Shown here: positions 38,856-46,266 of the stretch, in pieces
Layout of the letters: the number at the start of each line of letters is the position of its first letter
Numbering within the stretch: position 1 is the first letter of the stretch
DNA from: Pseudomonas sp. 6D_7.1_Bac1
Lineage (GTDB): Bacteria > Pseudomonadota > Gammaproteobacteria > Pseudomonadales > Pseudomonadaceae
Reading direction: 5' to 3'
Assembly (NCBI RefSeq): GCF_025465945.1
Contig: NZ_JANLNW010000001.1
Span: 1 to 64,000, forward strand
Length of the DNA: 64,000 bases
Notes under the pieces: model-generated
The model's input: only the letters and a program-made list of their open reading frames with translations
Told to the model about the DNA's origin: nothing
Databases searched by the model: none
Translations under genes and position numbers: made by a program

Positions 38856-39776
38856 ATGCCAAAATCCATCGTTGCTGCGTTGCAAATCGGTTCGTTGCCA
38901 GGTGGCAAGGGCGAGACCCTGGAACAGATTCTGTCGTATGAACAGGCGATCATCGAGTCCGGCGCCGGGCTGGTGGTCATGCCCGAGGCTCTGCTCGGCG
39001 GATACCCCAAGGGCGAAGGCTTCGGCACGCAGTTGGGGTACCGATTGCCGGAAGGTCGTGAGGCGTTTGCGCGCTATTTCGCCAATGCCATTGATGTGCC
39101 GGGCGCTGAAACCGAAGCCTTGGCGGGATTGTCTGCGCGTACCGGTGCGAATCTGGTACTGGGCGTGATCGAGCGTTCAGGCAGCACCTTGTACTGCACC
39201 GCGTTGTACTTCGAACCGCAAACCGGCTTGGTGGCCAAGCACCGCAAACTGATGCCCACCGGCACCGAGCGGTTGATCTGGGGCAAGGGCGACGGCTCGA
39301 CGCTGCCCGTGATCGACAGCCAGGTCGGGCGCATTGGCGCCGCCGTGTGCTGGGAAAACATGATGCCGCTGCTGCGCACGGCGATGTACGCCAAGGGAGT
39401 GGAAGTCTGGTGCGCGCCAACGGTCGACGAGCGCGAAATGTGGCAGGTCAGCATGCGCCACATTGCCCATGAAGGGCGTTGCTTCGTGGTCAGCGCCTGT
39501 CAGGTCCAGCAATCACCGCAAGCCTTGGGACTGGAGATTGCCAACTGGCCGGCCGAGCGCCCATTGATTGCCGGTGGCAGTGTGATCATCGGCCCGATGG
39601 GCGACGTGCTGGCCGGGCCGCTATTAGGTGGCGCGGGATTGCTCACGGCCGAAATCGACACCGATGAACTGGTGCGTGCGCGCTACGACTACGACGTGGT
39701 CGGGCACTATGCGCGCCCGGACGTGTTCGAGTTGACCGTGGATGAACGGGCCAAGCCGGGTGTTCGGTTTATCTGA
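38856..39776 (+). CDS. Nitrilase (carbon-nitrogen hydrolase family)
   Basis: The 306-residue branch-1 nitrilase hydrolyses a nitrile to acid and ammonia through a covalent thioimidate. The catalytic triad is visible: E44 in [11 protein letters not shown]131 in HRKLMPTG, C165 in [10 protein letters not shown]. The Cys-Trp-Glu-Asn pattern is specific to nitrilases rather than amidases. The start at 38856 follows GGGAGATACCGCG; the reading frame upstream runs through the LysR gene. The length is at the short end for nitrilases (usually 310-360). The substrate (aliphatic or aromatic) cannot be told. Confidence 0.9.
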   Translation: MPKSIVAALQIGSLPGGKGETLEQILSYEQAIIESGAGLVVMPEALLGGYPKGEGFGTQLGYRLPEGREAFARYFANAIDVPGAETEALAGLSARTGANLVLGVIERSGSTLYCTALYFEPQTGLVAKHRKLMPTGTERLIWGKGDGSTLPVIDSQVGRIGAAVCWENMMPLLRTAMYAKGVEVWCAPTVDEREMWQVSMRHIAHEGRCFVVSACQVQQSPQALGLEIANWPAERPLIAGGSVIIGPMGDVLAGPLLGGAGLLTAEIDTDELVRARYDYDVVGHYARPDVFELTVDERAKPGVRFI

Positions 39777-39801
39777 GGCGTTGCGAGTCTTTGTCGGTGA
39801 A

Positions 39802-40275
39802 TCACCAGGTGCCTGCAGTCGAGCCCGGTAGGTTGAGTGTGCCTTTGTCGACAAAGCGCAGGGTGCCTGACAGGCCGTTAGACAGCTTGCCGCGTAACAC
39901 GTAAGGCAGGTTGTCGAGGGATTGCGTCTGGCTCAGGCCGAGGGTTTGGCGCAGCACGGAAAACGCCGAAATGCTTACCGGCACGGTAATGATTGCTTCG
40001 GAGAAACGCGGGATCGATCCCGTTTGATCGCTCACGCCAGAGGCCAGGGGCTGGCCATTGACCTCCAGACTCAGGGCCACGCCGTTGTAGTCGATGGGGG
40101 TTTCGTTGGGGTTTTGCAGGCGCAGCTTCACCGCAAAACGCACTTCCAGGTCCTGGTTTTGCAACGGTTCGATGCCGACCACGTTGACATTCAGCGGATC
40201 GCGATTGGGAAACAGGGCGCAGGCGCTCAAGCTGAGCAACAGCAGGGAAAGGCTTAAAGCGAGGAATCTGCGCAT
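39802..40275 (-). CDS. LEA type 2 / WHy-domain lipoprotein
   Basis: The 157-residue protein has a lipoprotein signal peptide with lipobox LSAC (Cys19) and one WHy/LEA-14-like beta-sandwich domain (LRLQNPNETPIDYNGVALSLEVNG). Such proteins are linked to desiccation and stress tolerance in bacteria and plants; the bacterial role is not settled. It lies 58 bp downstream of the NCS2 permease on the same strand and could share its transcript. The ribosome-binding site is weak (GAGAGCTCGTTC). Confidence 0.85.
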   Translation of the reverse strand: MRRFLALSLSLLLLSLSACALFPNRDPLNVNVVGIEPLQNQDLEVRFAVKLRLQNPNETPIDYNGVALSLEVNGQPLASGVSDQTGSIPRFSEAIITVPVSISAFSVLRQTLGLSQTQSLDNLPYVLRGKLSNGLSGTLRFVDKGTLNLPGSTAGTW

Positions 40276-40333
40276 GAACGAGCTCTCGAAAAGATAAGGG
40301 TCGAAGCGCTGGCGGCTCGACCCTCGAGCGGCG

Positions 40334-41806
40334 TTAGCGGTTCACCTGTGCGACCACGGCAGGCTTGAGTGGTTCGCCGTGAGGTGTGACATCCGGGTTC
40401 TCCATGACCGTGAGGATCGAAGCTTCCGGATCGAAATCGTCCTCTTCAAGCGCCATGAATTCTTCGGGCAGGAAGATATTCAGCACGATAGCGCACAACG
40501 CACCGACGGTGATCGGCGACTCGAAGATGTTGTGCAACGCCTTGGGCAACTCACGCAGTACTTCCGGTACGGCGGCGACACCCAGGCCCATACCCAGCGA
40601 AATCGCCACGATCAGCATGTTGCGCCGATGCAGGCCGGCCTCGGCAAGAATCTTGATCCCGGCCACCGCCACGGTGCCGAACATCACCAGCTCAGCGCCA
40701 CCCAATACCGGTTTGGGCATCAGTTGCAGCACGGCGCCAATCATCGGGAATAGCCCCAGCAATACCAGCAGCCCGGCGATAAAGAACGCGACATAACGAC
40801 TGGCCACGCCGGTCAGCTGGATCACCCCGTTATTCTGCGCGAAGGTCACCATTGGCATGCTGTTGAAGACCGCCGCCATCGCCGAATTCAGGCCGTCAGC
40901 GAGCAAGCCGGACTTGATCCGCCGAATGTAGATCGGGCCTTTGACCGGTTGTTGGGAAATCATCGAGTTGGCGGTCAGGTCGCCGGCTGCTTCGAGCGGT
41001 GAGACCAGGAAAATCACCGCCACCGGAACGAACGCCACCCAGTCGAAGTTGAAGCCGTACTTGAACGGCACCGGGACGCTCATCAGCGGCACGGCGGTCA
41101 TGTTGGCGAAATCGACGTCGCCCATCAGCCACGCGACGACGTAGCCGAGGGTCAGGCCGATGACGATGGCACCGAGGCGCAAGAAGGGTACGTCGACCCG
41201 GTTGAGCACCACGATGGTGCCCAGCACCAGTGCGGCCAAGGCCAGGTGACTCGCGGCGCCCAGATCCGGCGCGCCAAAACCGCCGGCGATGTCGGTCATG
41301 GCGACTTTGACCAACGACAAGCCCATCAGGGTGATGATGGTGCCGGTCACCACCGGGGTGATCAGCATCCGCAACTTACCGATGAACTGGCTCAGCACCA
41401 CTTCGATGAACGCGGCAAAGAAGCACACGCCGAAAATCGTCGAGAGGATTTCATCGGTGCCGCCGCCACGGGCCTTGACCATGAAGCCGGCGCTGAGAAT
41501 CACGCTGATGAACGAGAAACTGGTGCCTTGCAGGCACAGCAAGCCGGAGCCGATCGGGCCGAAACGTCGTGCCTGAACGAAAGTGCCCAGGCCGGAAACG
41601 AACAGCGCCATGCTGATCAGGTACGGAATTTCACTTTGCAGACCCAGGGCGCTGCCCATGATCAGGGTCGGTGTGATGATCCCGACGAAGCTCGCCAGCA
41701 CGTGTTGCAGGGCGGCAAAGACGGTCGCGGTGAAGTGCGGGCGGTCGTAGAGACCGTAGATCAGGTCGGAACGAAGCGTAGTTTTCGAGTGGTCAGATGA
41801 GGTCAC
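40334..41806 (-). CDS. NCS2 xanthine/uracil-type nucleobase:cation symporter
   Basis: The 490-residue NCS2 permease has about 14 membrane helices. Motifs include ALQHVLASFVGIITPTLI, QGTSFSFI and the substrate-site region NSMPMVTFAQNNGVIQLTG in the order found in XanP/UacT relatives, with Q/N-rich helix 10. It imports xanthine, uric acid or a related purine with protons. It starts at a GTG (41806) with no Shine-Dalgarno; the upstream bases are pyrimidine-rich, which is odd for a core transporter. A terminator-like hairpin lies about 85 bp upstream. Confidence 0.9.
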   Translation of the reverse strand: MTSSDHSKTTLRSDLIYGLYDRPHFTATVFAALQHVLASFVGIITPTLIMGSALGLQSEIPYLISMALFVSGLGTFVQARRFGPIGSGLLCLQGTSFSFISVILSAGFMVKARGGGTDEILSTIFGVCFFAAFIEVVLSQFIGKLRMLITPVVTGTIITLMGLSLVKVAMTDIAGGFGAPDLGAASHLALAALVLGTIVVLNRVDVPFLRLGAIVIGLTLGYVVAWLMGDVDFANMTAVPLMSVPVPFKYGFNFDWVAFVPVAVIFLVSPLEAAGDLTANSMISQQPVKGPIYIRRIKSGLLADGLNSAMAAVFNSMPMVTFAQNNGVIQLTGVASRYVAFFIAGLLVLLGLFPMIGAVLQLMPKPVLGGAELVMFGTVAVAGIKILAEAGLHRRNMLIVAISLGMGLGVAAVPEVLRELPKALHNIFESPITVGALCAIVLNIFLPEEFMALEEDDFDPEASILTVMENPDVTPHGEPLKPAVVAQVNR

Positions 41807-41890
41807 GGGGAGGGTGCCAATAAGGCCAGGTCAGAAAATGGAGGCGCAGGATGCCAGCCACGGGCATCGAGGGCAACGCACGGAAACGAC

Positions 41891-41925
41891 AAACCCGCCA
41901 GCCTGGTGAAAAGGTGGCGGGTTTT
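41891..41925. terminator. Hairpin with T-run between permease and R4
   Basis: AAACCCGCCA (41891-41900) and TGGCGGGTTTT (41915-41925) form a 10-bp stem with a 14-nt loop, T-rich after both strands. On the minus strand it may end the DUF6124 transcript. It could also be a conditional terminator in the leader of the NCS2 gene, though no riboswitch fold was recognised. Confidence 0.6.
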
Positions 41926-41968
41926 GTGTTGTTCGGGGTCTATCGATCAGTTAATCCGCTACACACTC

Positions 41969-42116
41969 CGTAGCAGCTGCCGAGCCCGCGAGGCTGCGTT
42001 CGGCTGCGCAGCAGTCGTAAAATCAGGCATTGCGTTCTTTCAGGTGAACCGCGTATGCAGGATTGGCGAGGACTGCGTCCTCGAACGCAGCCTCGCGGGC
42101 TCGGCAGCTGCTACGG
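41969..42116 (+). repeat. Long inverted-repeat element R4
   Basis: This copy is 148 bp with arms CGTAGCAGCTGCCGAGCCCG and its complement. Inner stems are GGCTGC-GCA-GCAGTC on the left and GAGGAC-TGC-GTCCTC on the right. Core orientation is as in R1 and R3. It lies just 18 bp past the DUF6124 stop; R5 sits on the other side of that gene. Confidence 0.85.
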
Positions 42117-42134
42117 GAGCTGCGTTCTTATCCG

Positions 42135-42500
42135 TTATTCCGGTGGATCGAGGTGATCCAGTGCGCGATTAACGGCCAATTCGGCCAGGGAAATCATCTG
42201 CTGAATCGCCAGCGCGGTATTGCGTTTGGGGCCTTCGAGGTCGAACGCCAGATCGCTGGCCATGACATTGGCCGAAGCAAGGGTCTCGCAGACGTGGGCC
42301 AGCAGGGTTTCGTTGTCGACGTCGGGGGCGATGACGAAAATGCAGCCGGGGCGACGGTCGGCCAGCAATGCTTTGGTCTCAGGCAGTACCAGGTAATGAT
42401 CGAGCGCACGGTGCGCGGCGGCGTGGAGTTCTTTTGAATCGAGGGAGGCGTAGGGGGAAACCGGGTCGGTTTCGGGGGGATTCGGTGTGGCTTTGAACAT
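42135..42500 (-). CDS. DUF6124/DUF3077 family protein, copy A
   Basis: The 121-residue protein is of unknown function, starting MFKATPNPPETDP with a conserved SPYASLDSKELHAAAHRALDHYL segment, an FVIAPDVDNETLL strand-turn and a helical C-terminus ending HLDPPE. It is soluble with no catalytic motif. The second copy at 57983-58372 shares these blocks. An AAGGAG lies 7 nt before its ATG. The gene is preceded by a folded leader with an embedded ORF and flanked by elements R4 and R5. Confidence 0.85.
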   Translation of the reverse strand: MFKATPNPPETDPVSPYASLDSKELHAAAHRALDHYLVLPETKALLADRRPGCIFVIAPDVDNETLLAHVCETLASANVMASDLAFDLEGPKRNTALAIQQMISLAELAVNRALDHLDPPE

Positions 42501-42511
42501 GGTGAAACTCC

Positions 42512-42631
42512 TTACTTAAAAGTGGAGTCGCAACCTATTGCTACCAAACGATAGGGTGACGACTGAACGCAGGTTGGTAGACCGGGTAAGGAAACCGGCG
42601 CACCCGAAGGCGCCCTGCGCACAGCCGCCAT
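42512..42631 (-). CDS. Leader ORF A (39 codons, MAAVRR start)
   Basis: The ORF begins at an ATG inside the folded leader and ends with TAA 11 nt before the DUF6124 ATG, inside the ribosome-binding site GTAAGGAG. The peptide begins MAAVRRAPSG. Leader ORF B at 57840-57971 begins MAAARR and ends at exactly the same distance. No good Shine-Dalgarno precedes the ATG, and here the frame is open further upstream, so the true start is uncertain. Confidence 0.5.
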   Translation of the reverse strand: MAAVRRAPSGAPVSLPGLPTCVQSSPYRLVAIGCDSTFK

Positions 42632-42706
42632 AACAAACAGCAGACGAAAAAAAGCGTCACTGAATGGAAGTGTCGGAGCTGTGCGCCTTACCCGGGCTAC
42701 CAAACC
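42572..42706 (-). ncRNA. Structured leader RNA upstream of DUF6124 copy A
   Basis: Read 5' to 3' on the minus strand: P1 GGTTTGGTAG (42706-42697) pairs with CTACCAACC (42580-42572); P2 CCGGGTAAGG (42695-42686) pairs with CCTTACCCGG (42591-42582), a perfect 10 bp; P3 GCGCACAGC pairs with GCTGTGCGC. Inside are a GACG/CGTC hairpin directly before the leader-ORF ATG and a GC hairpin with TTCG-type loop. The same plan with other bases occurs upstream of copy B. The 3' arm of P2 can alternatively pair with the ribosome-binding site. Confidence 0.7.
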
Positions 42707-42709
42707 CGA

Positions 42710-42726
42710 TCGCTGATAATCAGCGA
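42710..42726. promoter_or_regulatory. 17-bp perfect palindrome upstream of leader A
   Basis: TCGCTGATAATCAGCGA is a perfect palindrome around a central A, placed 3 bp before the P1 arm of leader A. It is a candidate operator for a dimeric repressor or activator. It is not present upstream of leader B. Confidence 0.5.
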
Positions 42727-42846
42727 CACGGAAACGATAGAGGCGAGGACCCAAGCGCACAAGCCGGCGGATTCTGGCGCAGGTGTAGGGCGCGACGCAA
42801 GGCGTTGTAGCCCGCGACGGAGGTTGCGTGGGCAAGCATAAACGCC

Positions 42847-42994
42847 CGTAGCAGCTGCCGAGCCCGCGAGGCTGCGTTCGAGGACGAAGTCCTCGTAAAT
42901 CCTGTGCATGCGGTTTGCCTGAAAGAACGTGTTGCTTGATTTTACGACCGCTTCGCGGCCGAGCGCAGCCTCGCGGGCTCGACAGCTGCTACGG
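42847..42994 (-). repeat. Long inverted-repeat element R5
   Basis: This copy is 148 bp with core orientation opposite to R4. The left inner stem is GAGGAC-GAA-GTCCTC; the right pair is GACCGC/GCGGCC type. It lies between leader A and the LysR stop, so R4 and R5 bracket the DUF6124 locus. Confidence 0.85.
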
Positions 42995-43021
42995 GTACGA
43001 GGTACGGGGTCGGGTTTGGCG

Positions 43022-43930
43022 CTACTGCACCGAAAGTGCAAACGCCGCCAGCAAATCCTCTTCAAACGCCAACTGTGCATCCCCCGGCACCTGAGCACGG
43101 TGCCGGGCCAGGTGGAAGGTCACGTCAAAACTCAGCTCCGGTTGGCCAACAGCCTTGAGCAAGCCTTTGTCTTCCCACGAACGGGCGAAATGCTCGGGCA
43201 GGTAGCCGACGTGTTTGCCGGAAAGTATGAAGGCGAGGGTGCCTTCGACCTGTTCCGAGCGCGCCGAGCTGAGTTTGCTGTGCAGCGGCTCGTCACTGCG
43301 CAGGAAGCGGTAGGGGTGATCGACCCGGTCGGTGTTGCGCAACGCTTCTTCATTCGGGGCGTTGTTGGTGAATAAGGGATGTCCGACAGCGCAATACAGA
43401 TGCTGGGTTTCGGCGAAAATCGGGCGATAGTCGAAGGCGCTTTGCACCTGAGAGAAGTAACCAATCGCCAGGTCCAGCCGTTGCTGCAACAGCAACCGTT
43501 CCATTTCCGCAGGCATGGCGCTGATCAGCTCGATGCGCACCGATTCATCCCGTTCACGAAAGCGTCGAATCGCTTCGGCCACCTGTTGCAGCACGGACTG
43601 TTCGAGGGCTTCGGACAGTCCCACACGCACCTCGCCAATCAGCCTCCCGGCGACGCCGTTGGATTGATGGCGGAAGGCTTCGATGGATTCGAACAACCCA
43701 CGGGTCGCCAGCAGCAACTGTTCGCCCTTGGGCGTCAGCTTGAAGCCACCTTTGCCACGGCTGCACAGCCGATAGCCGAGGCGGGTTTCCAGCTTGGCCA
43801 TTTGCTGGCTGATGCTCGACTGGCTCAGGCCCAACTCGCCTTGGGCGGCGCTGAAGCCGCCGCATTCGACGACGCTGACGAACAGGCGCAGCAGGTGCAG
43901 GTCCAGATCGTGCAGTTGACCTAGCATCAA
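43022..43930 (-). CDS. LysR family regulator, divergent from agmatine genes
   Basis: The 302-residue protein has an HTH at about 8-65 (DLHLLRLFVSVVECGGFSAAQGELG, SSISQQMAKLETRLG) and an effector domain. It diverges from the polyamine-binding protein/agmatinase pair with 98 bp between start codons, an AT-rich gap suited to LysR boxes. It is the likely regulator of that pair; the ligand could be agmatine or a related guanidino compound. Confidence 0.9.
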   Translation of the reverse strand: MMLGQLHDLDLHLLRLFVSVVECGGFSAAQGELGLSQSSISQQMAKLETRLGYRLCSRGKGGFKLTPKGEQLLLATRGLFESIEAFRHQSNGVAGRLIGEVRVGLSEALEQSVLQQVAEAIRRFRERDESVRIELISAMPAEMERLLLQQRLDLAIGYFSQVQSAFDYRPIFAETQHLYCAVGHPLFTNNAPNEEALRNTDRVDHPYRFLRSDEPLHSKLSSARSEQVEGTLAFILSGKHVGYLPEHFARSWEDKGLLKAVGQPELSFDVTFHLARHRAQVPGDAQLAFEEDLLAAFALSVQ

Positions 43931-44028
43931 ACATTACTCATGGTTAAAGTCAGGATAATAAACTTAATATTTTACCAATGTATCAGTGCGCGCAAGCTGC
44001 AACGACTCCAATCCTGCAGGTAGTCGTC

Positions 44029-45120
44029 ATGAGTACGTTTTTCAGGTTGTGTTGTCCGGCACTGGTTTTTGCCGTCGCTTTGTCGGCTCAGGCCGAAGAC
44101 AAGGTGGTCAATCTCTACAGTTGGGCCGATTACGTGGCACCCGAAACCCTGCAGCGATTCGAGCAGGAAACCGGCATCCATGTGCGCTACGACACCTTTG
44201 ATACAGCAGAGGTGCTGGAAACCAAGCTGCTTACCGGTGGCAGCGGTTATGACGTGGTGGTGCCGTCTTCCAGTGTGTTGGCCCGTGGGCTGGCAGCCGG
44301 GGCACTCAGAGAAATTCCTCATGAGGGGCTCAAGGGTTATGCCAACCTTGATCCGGACCTGTTGCAGAAACTCGCGGCGGTCGATCCGGGCAACCGCTAC
44401 GGCGTGCCTTACACCTGGGGCACGCTGGGTCTGGGTATGAATGTCGAAGCGGTACAAAAGCGTTTGCCGGGAGTGCCACTCAACAGCCTCGATCTGCTGT
44501 TCAAACCTGAATATGCCAGCAAGCTGAAGGATTGCGGCATCGCGATTCTCGATTCACCTCAGGAAGTCATCGGCCTGGCGCTGCATTACCTCGGTAAAGA
44601 TCCCTACACCGCCGACAAGCACGATCTGGCGGCTGCCGAAGCCTTGTTGCATCAATTGCAGCCTTCAGTGTTATACGTGGCCACGGGCCGACAGATCACT
44701 GATCTGGCCAATGGCGATGTATGTCTGGCGTTGACCTACAACGGCGACGCCAGTATGGCCGCAGATCAGGCCCGCAAGGCCAATAAAACCTTCGAGGTCG
44801 CTTACCGAATTCCCACGCAAGGCACGCTGGTCTGGCAGGACAACCTGGCGATTCCCAAGGACGCGCCACACCCGGAAGCCGCACGGGCCTTCATCGAGTT
44901 CATGCTGCGCCCCGAATCCGTCGCGTCGCTGACCAACACGCTGTTTTTCGCTACCGCCAACCAGGCCGCCACGCCCCTGGTTGATACGGCGGTGCGCAAT
45001 GACCCGGACATCTTTCCACCCGATGACGTGCGCGGCCGGCTGTACGCCGACCAGAGCATGAGCCTCAAGGACATGCGTCAGCGCACCCGCCTGTGGGCCA
45101 CTTTCCGTAGCCGCGAATAA
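44029..45120 (+). CDS. Polyamine-type ABC transporter substrate-binding protein
   Basis: The 363-residue periplasmic binding protein has a signal peptide cleaved near SAQA-ED (residue 22) and PotF/SpuD hallmarks: VVNLYSWADYVAPETLQRFEQETG (in parts), ETKLLTGGSGYDVVVPSS, VPYTWGTLGLGMN and the aromatic/acidic cage residues. The start at 44029 is set by the signal peptide and AGG upstream. No permease or ATPase genes accompany it, so it must borrow a transporter or act as a sensor. It lies 13 bp before speB, suggesting a role in agmatine or putrescine uptake. Confidence 0.9.
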   Translation: MSTFFRLCCPALVFAVALSAQAEDKVVNLYSWADYVAPETLQRFEQETGIHVRYDTFDTAEVLETKLLTGGSGYDVVVPSSSVLARGLAAGALREIPHEGLKGYANLDPDLLQKLAAVDPGNRYGVPYTWGTLGLGMNVEAVQKRLPGVPLNSLDLLFKPEYASKLKDCGIAILDSPQEVIGLALHYLGKDPYTADKHDLAAAEALLHQLQPSVLYVATGRQITDLANGDVCLALTYNGDASMAADQARKANKTFEVAYRIPTQGTLVWQDNLAIPKDAPHPEAARAFIEFMLRPESVASLTNTLFFATANQAATPLVDTAVRNDPDIFPPDDVRGRLYADQSMSLKDMRQRTRLWATFRSRE

Positions 45121-45133
45121 TAAGGATTGCTTC

Positions 45134-46093
45134 ATGGATATCTCTGAACAGAACGACCAGGCCATCACCCGCGACAGTCTTTACGGGACCGCCGCCGAAA
45201 GCACCTACGCCGGCATCACCAGTTTCATGCGCCGCCGTTACACCCGCGACTTGCGCGGTGTGGATGTGGTGGTCAGTGGTGTGCCGTTCGATACCGCCAC
45301 CAGTAACCGTCCCGGCGCACGCTTCGGGCCACGCGGGATTCGCGCTGCGTCGACTGGCATTGCCTGGGAACGTCACTGGCCGTGGACGTTTGACCCGTTC
45401 GACCATCTGGCAGTGATTGACTATGGCGATTGCGCCTTCGACTCCGGTACGCCGGCGTCGGTACCGGACAGCATCGAAGCCCACGCCGAGAAAATTCTCA
45501 CGGCTGGCTGCGCGATGTTGACCTTCGGCGGCGACCATTTCATCAGCTACCCGTTGCTCAAGGCCCACGCCCGCAAACATGGCGCCTTGTCGCTGATTCA
45601 TTTCGACGCCCACAGCGACACCTGGCCGGACGAAGAGGGCAAGCGCATCGACCACGGCACGATGTTCTGGCACGCGGCCAAGGAAGGTTTGGTCGATCCA
45701 TCGCGTTCGGTGCAGATCGGGTTGCGTACCACCAACAACGATCACCAGGGCTTTGAAGTGCTGGACGCCCGGCAGGTGCATCGGCGCGGCTGTGACGCGA
45801 TCATCGAAGCGATTCGCGCCCGGGTCGGCGATAACCCGGTGTACCTGACCTTCGACATCGACTGCCTGGACCCGGCCTTCGCACCGGGCACCGGCACCCC
45901 GGTGTGCGGTGGCTTGAGCACGGTGCAAGCGCTGGAGATTCTCGGCGGGCTGCGCGGGATCAACGTGGTGGGTATGGATGTGGTGGAAGTCGCACCGGCT
46001 TATGACAGCGCGGAAATCACTTCACTGGCGGCAGCGACGTTGGCGATGGAGATGCTGTGCTTGTACGCAGCCAGGCATAAGGTCGATCGTTAA
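45134..46093 (+). CDS. speB: Agmatinase (agmatine ureohydrolase)
   Basis: The 319-residue ureohydrolase splits agmatine to putrescine and urea using two Mn ions. Metal-binding motifs are GGDH at 132-135, DAHSD at 158-162 and the later DIDCLDPAFAPGTGTP. The whole pattern closely follows E. coli SpeB, including VVGMDVVEVAPAYD and SEITALAA-like ends. AAGGATTGC precedes the ATG. It is cotranscribed with the binding protein. Guanidinobutyrase or guanidinopropionase are related alternatives, but the SpeB-like sequence favours agmatine. Confidence 0.9.
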   Translation: MDISEQNDQAITRDSLYGTAAESTYAGITSFMRRRYTRDLRGVDVVVSGVPFDTATSNRPGARFGPRGIRAASTGIAWERHWPWTFDPFDHLAVIDYGDCAFDSGTPASVPDSIEAHAEKILTAGCAMLTFGGDHFISYPLLKAHARKHGALSLIHFDAHSDTWPDEEGKRIDHGTMFWHAAKEGLVDPSRSVQIGLRTTNNDHQGFEVLDARQVHRRGCDAIIEAIRARVGDNPVYLTFDIDCLDPAFAPGTGTPVCGGLSTVQALEILGGLRGINVVGMDVVEVAPAYDSAEITSLAAATLAMEMLCLYAARHKVDR

Positions 46094-46096
46094 CCT

Positions 46097-46186
46097 TGTG
46101 GGAGCGAGCCTGCTCGCGATAGCGGTGTGACAGTAAACATTGCTGCCGAATGTAAAACCGTCATCGCGAGCAGGCTCGCTCCCACA
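46097..46186. repeat. REPIN (paired REP) element
   Basis: TGTGGGAGCGAGCCTGCTCG and its complement face each other across about 40 bp, the standard two-REP REPIN of the P. fluorescens group. It lies directly after speB and may help stabilise or end its transcript. A second copy is at 62738-62829 in the other polarity. Confidence 0.95.
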
Positions 46187-46266
46187 GGGGGCTTTTTGCT
46201 GCTGACAGTTTCTGACAGCACCCTCTGCTAAGCTGCGTCGACTTACATTCCACAGAGCAACTGATC

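Noticed and set aside
46097..46186. CRISPR-like repeats
   Set aside because: The repeated units are REP sequences in inverted pairs, not evenly spaced direct repeats; no cas genes occur.
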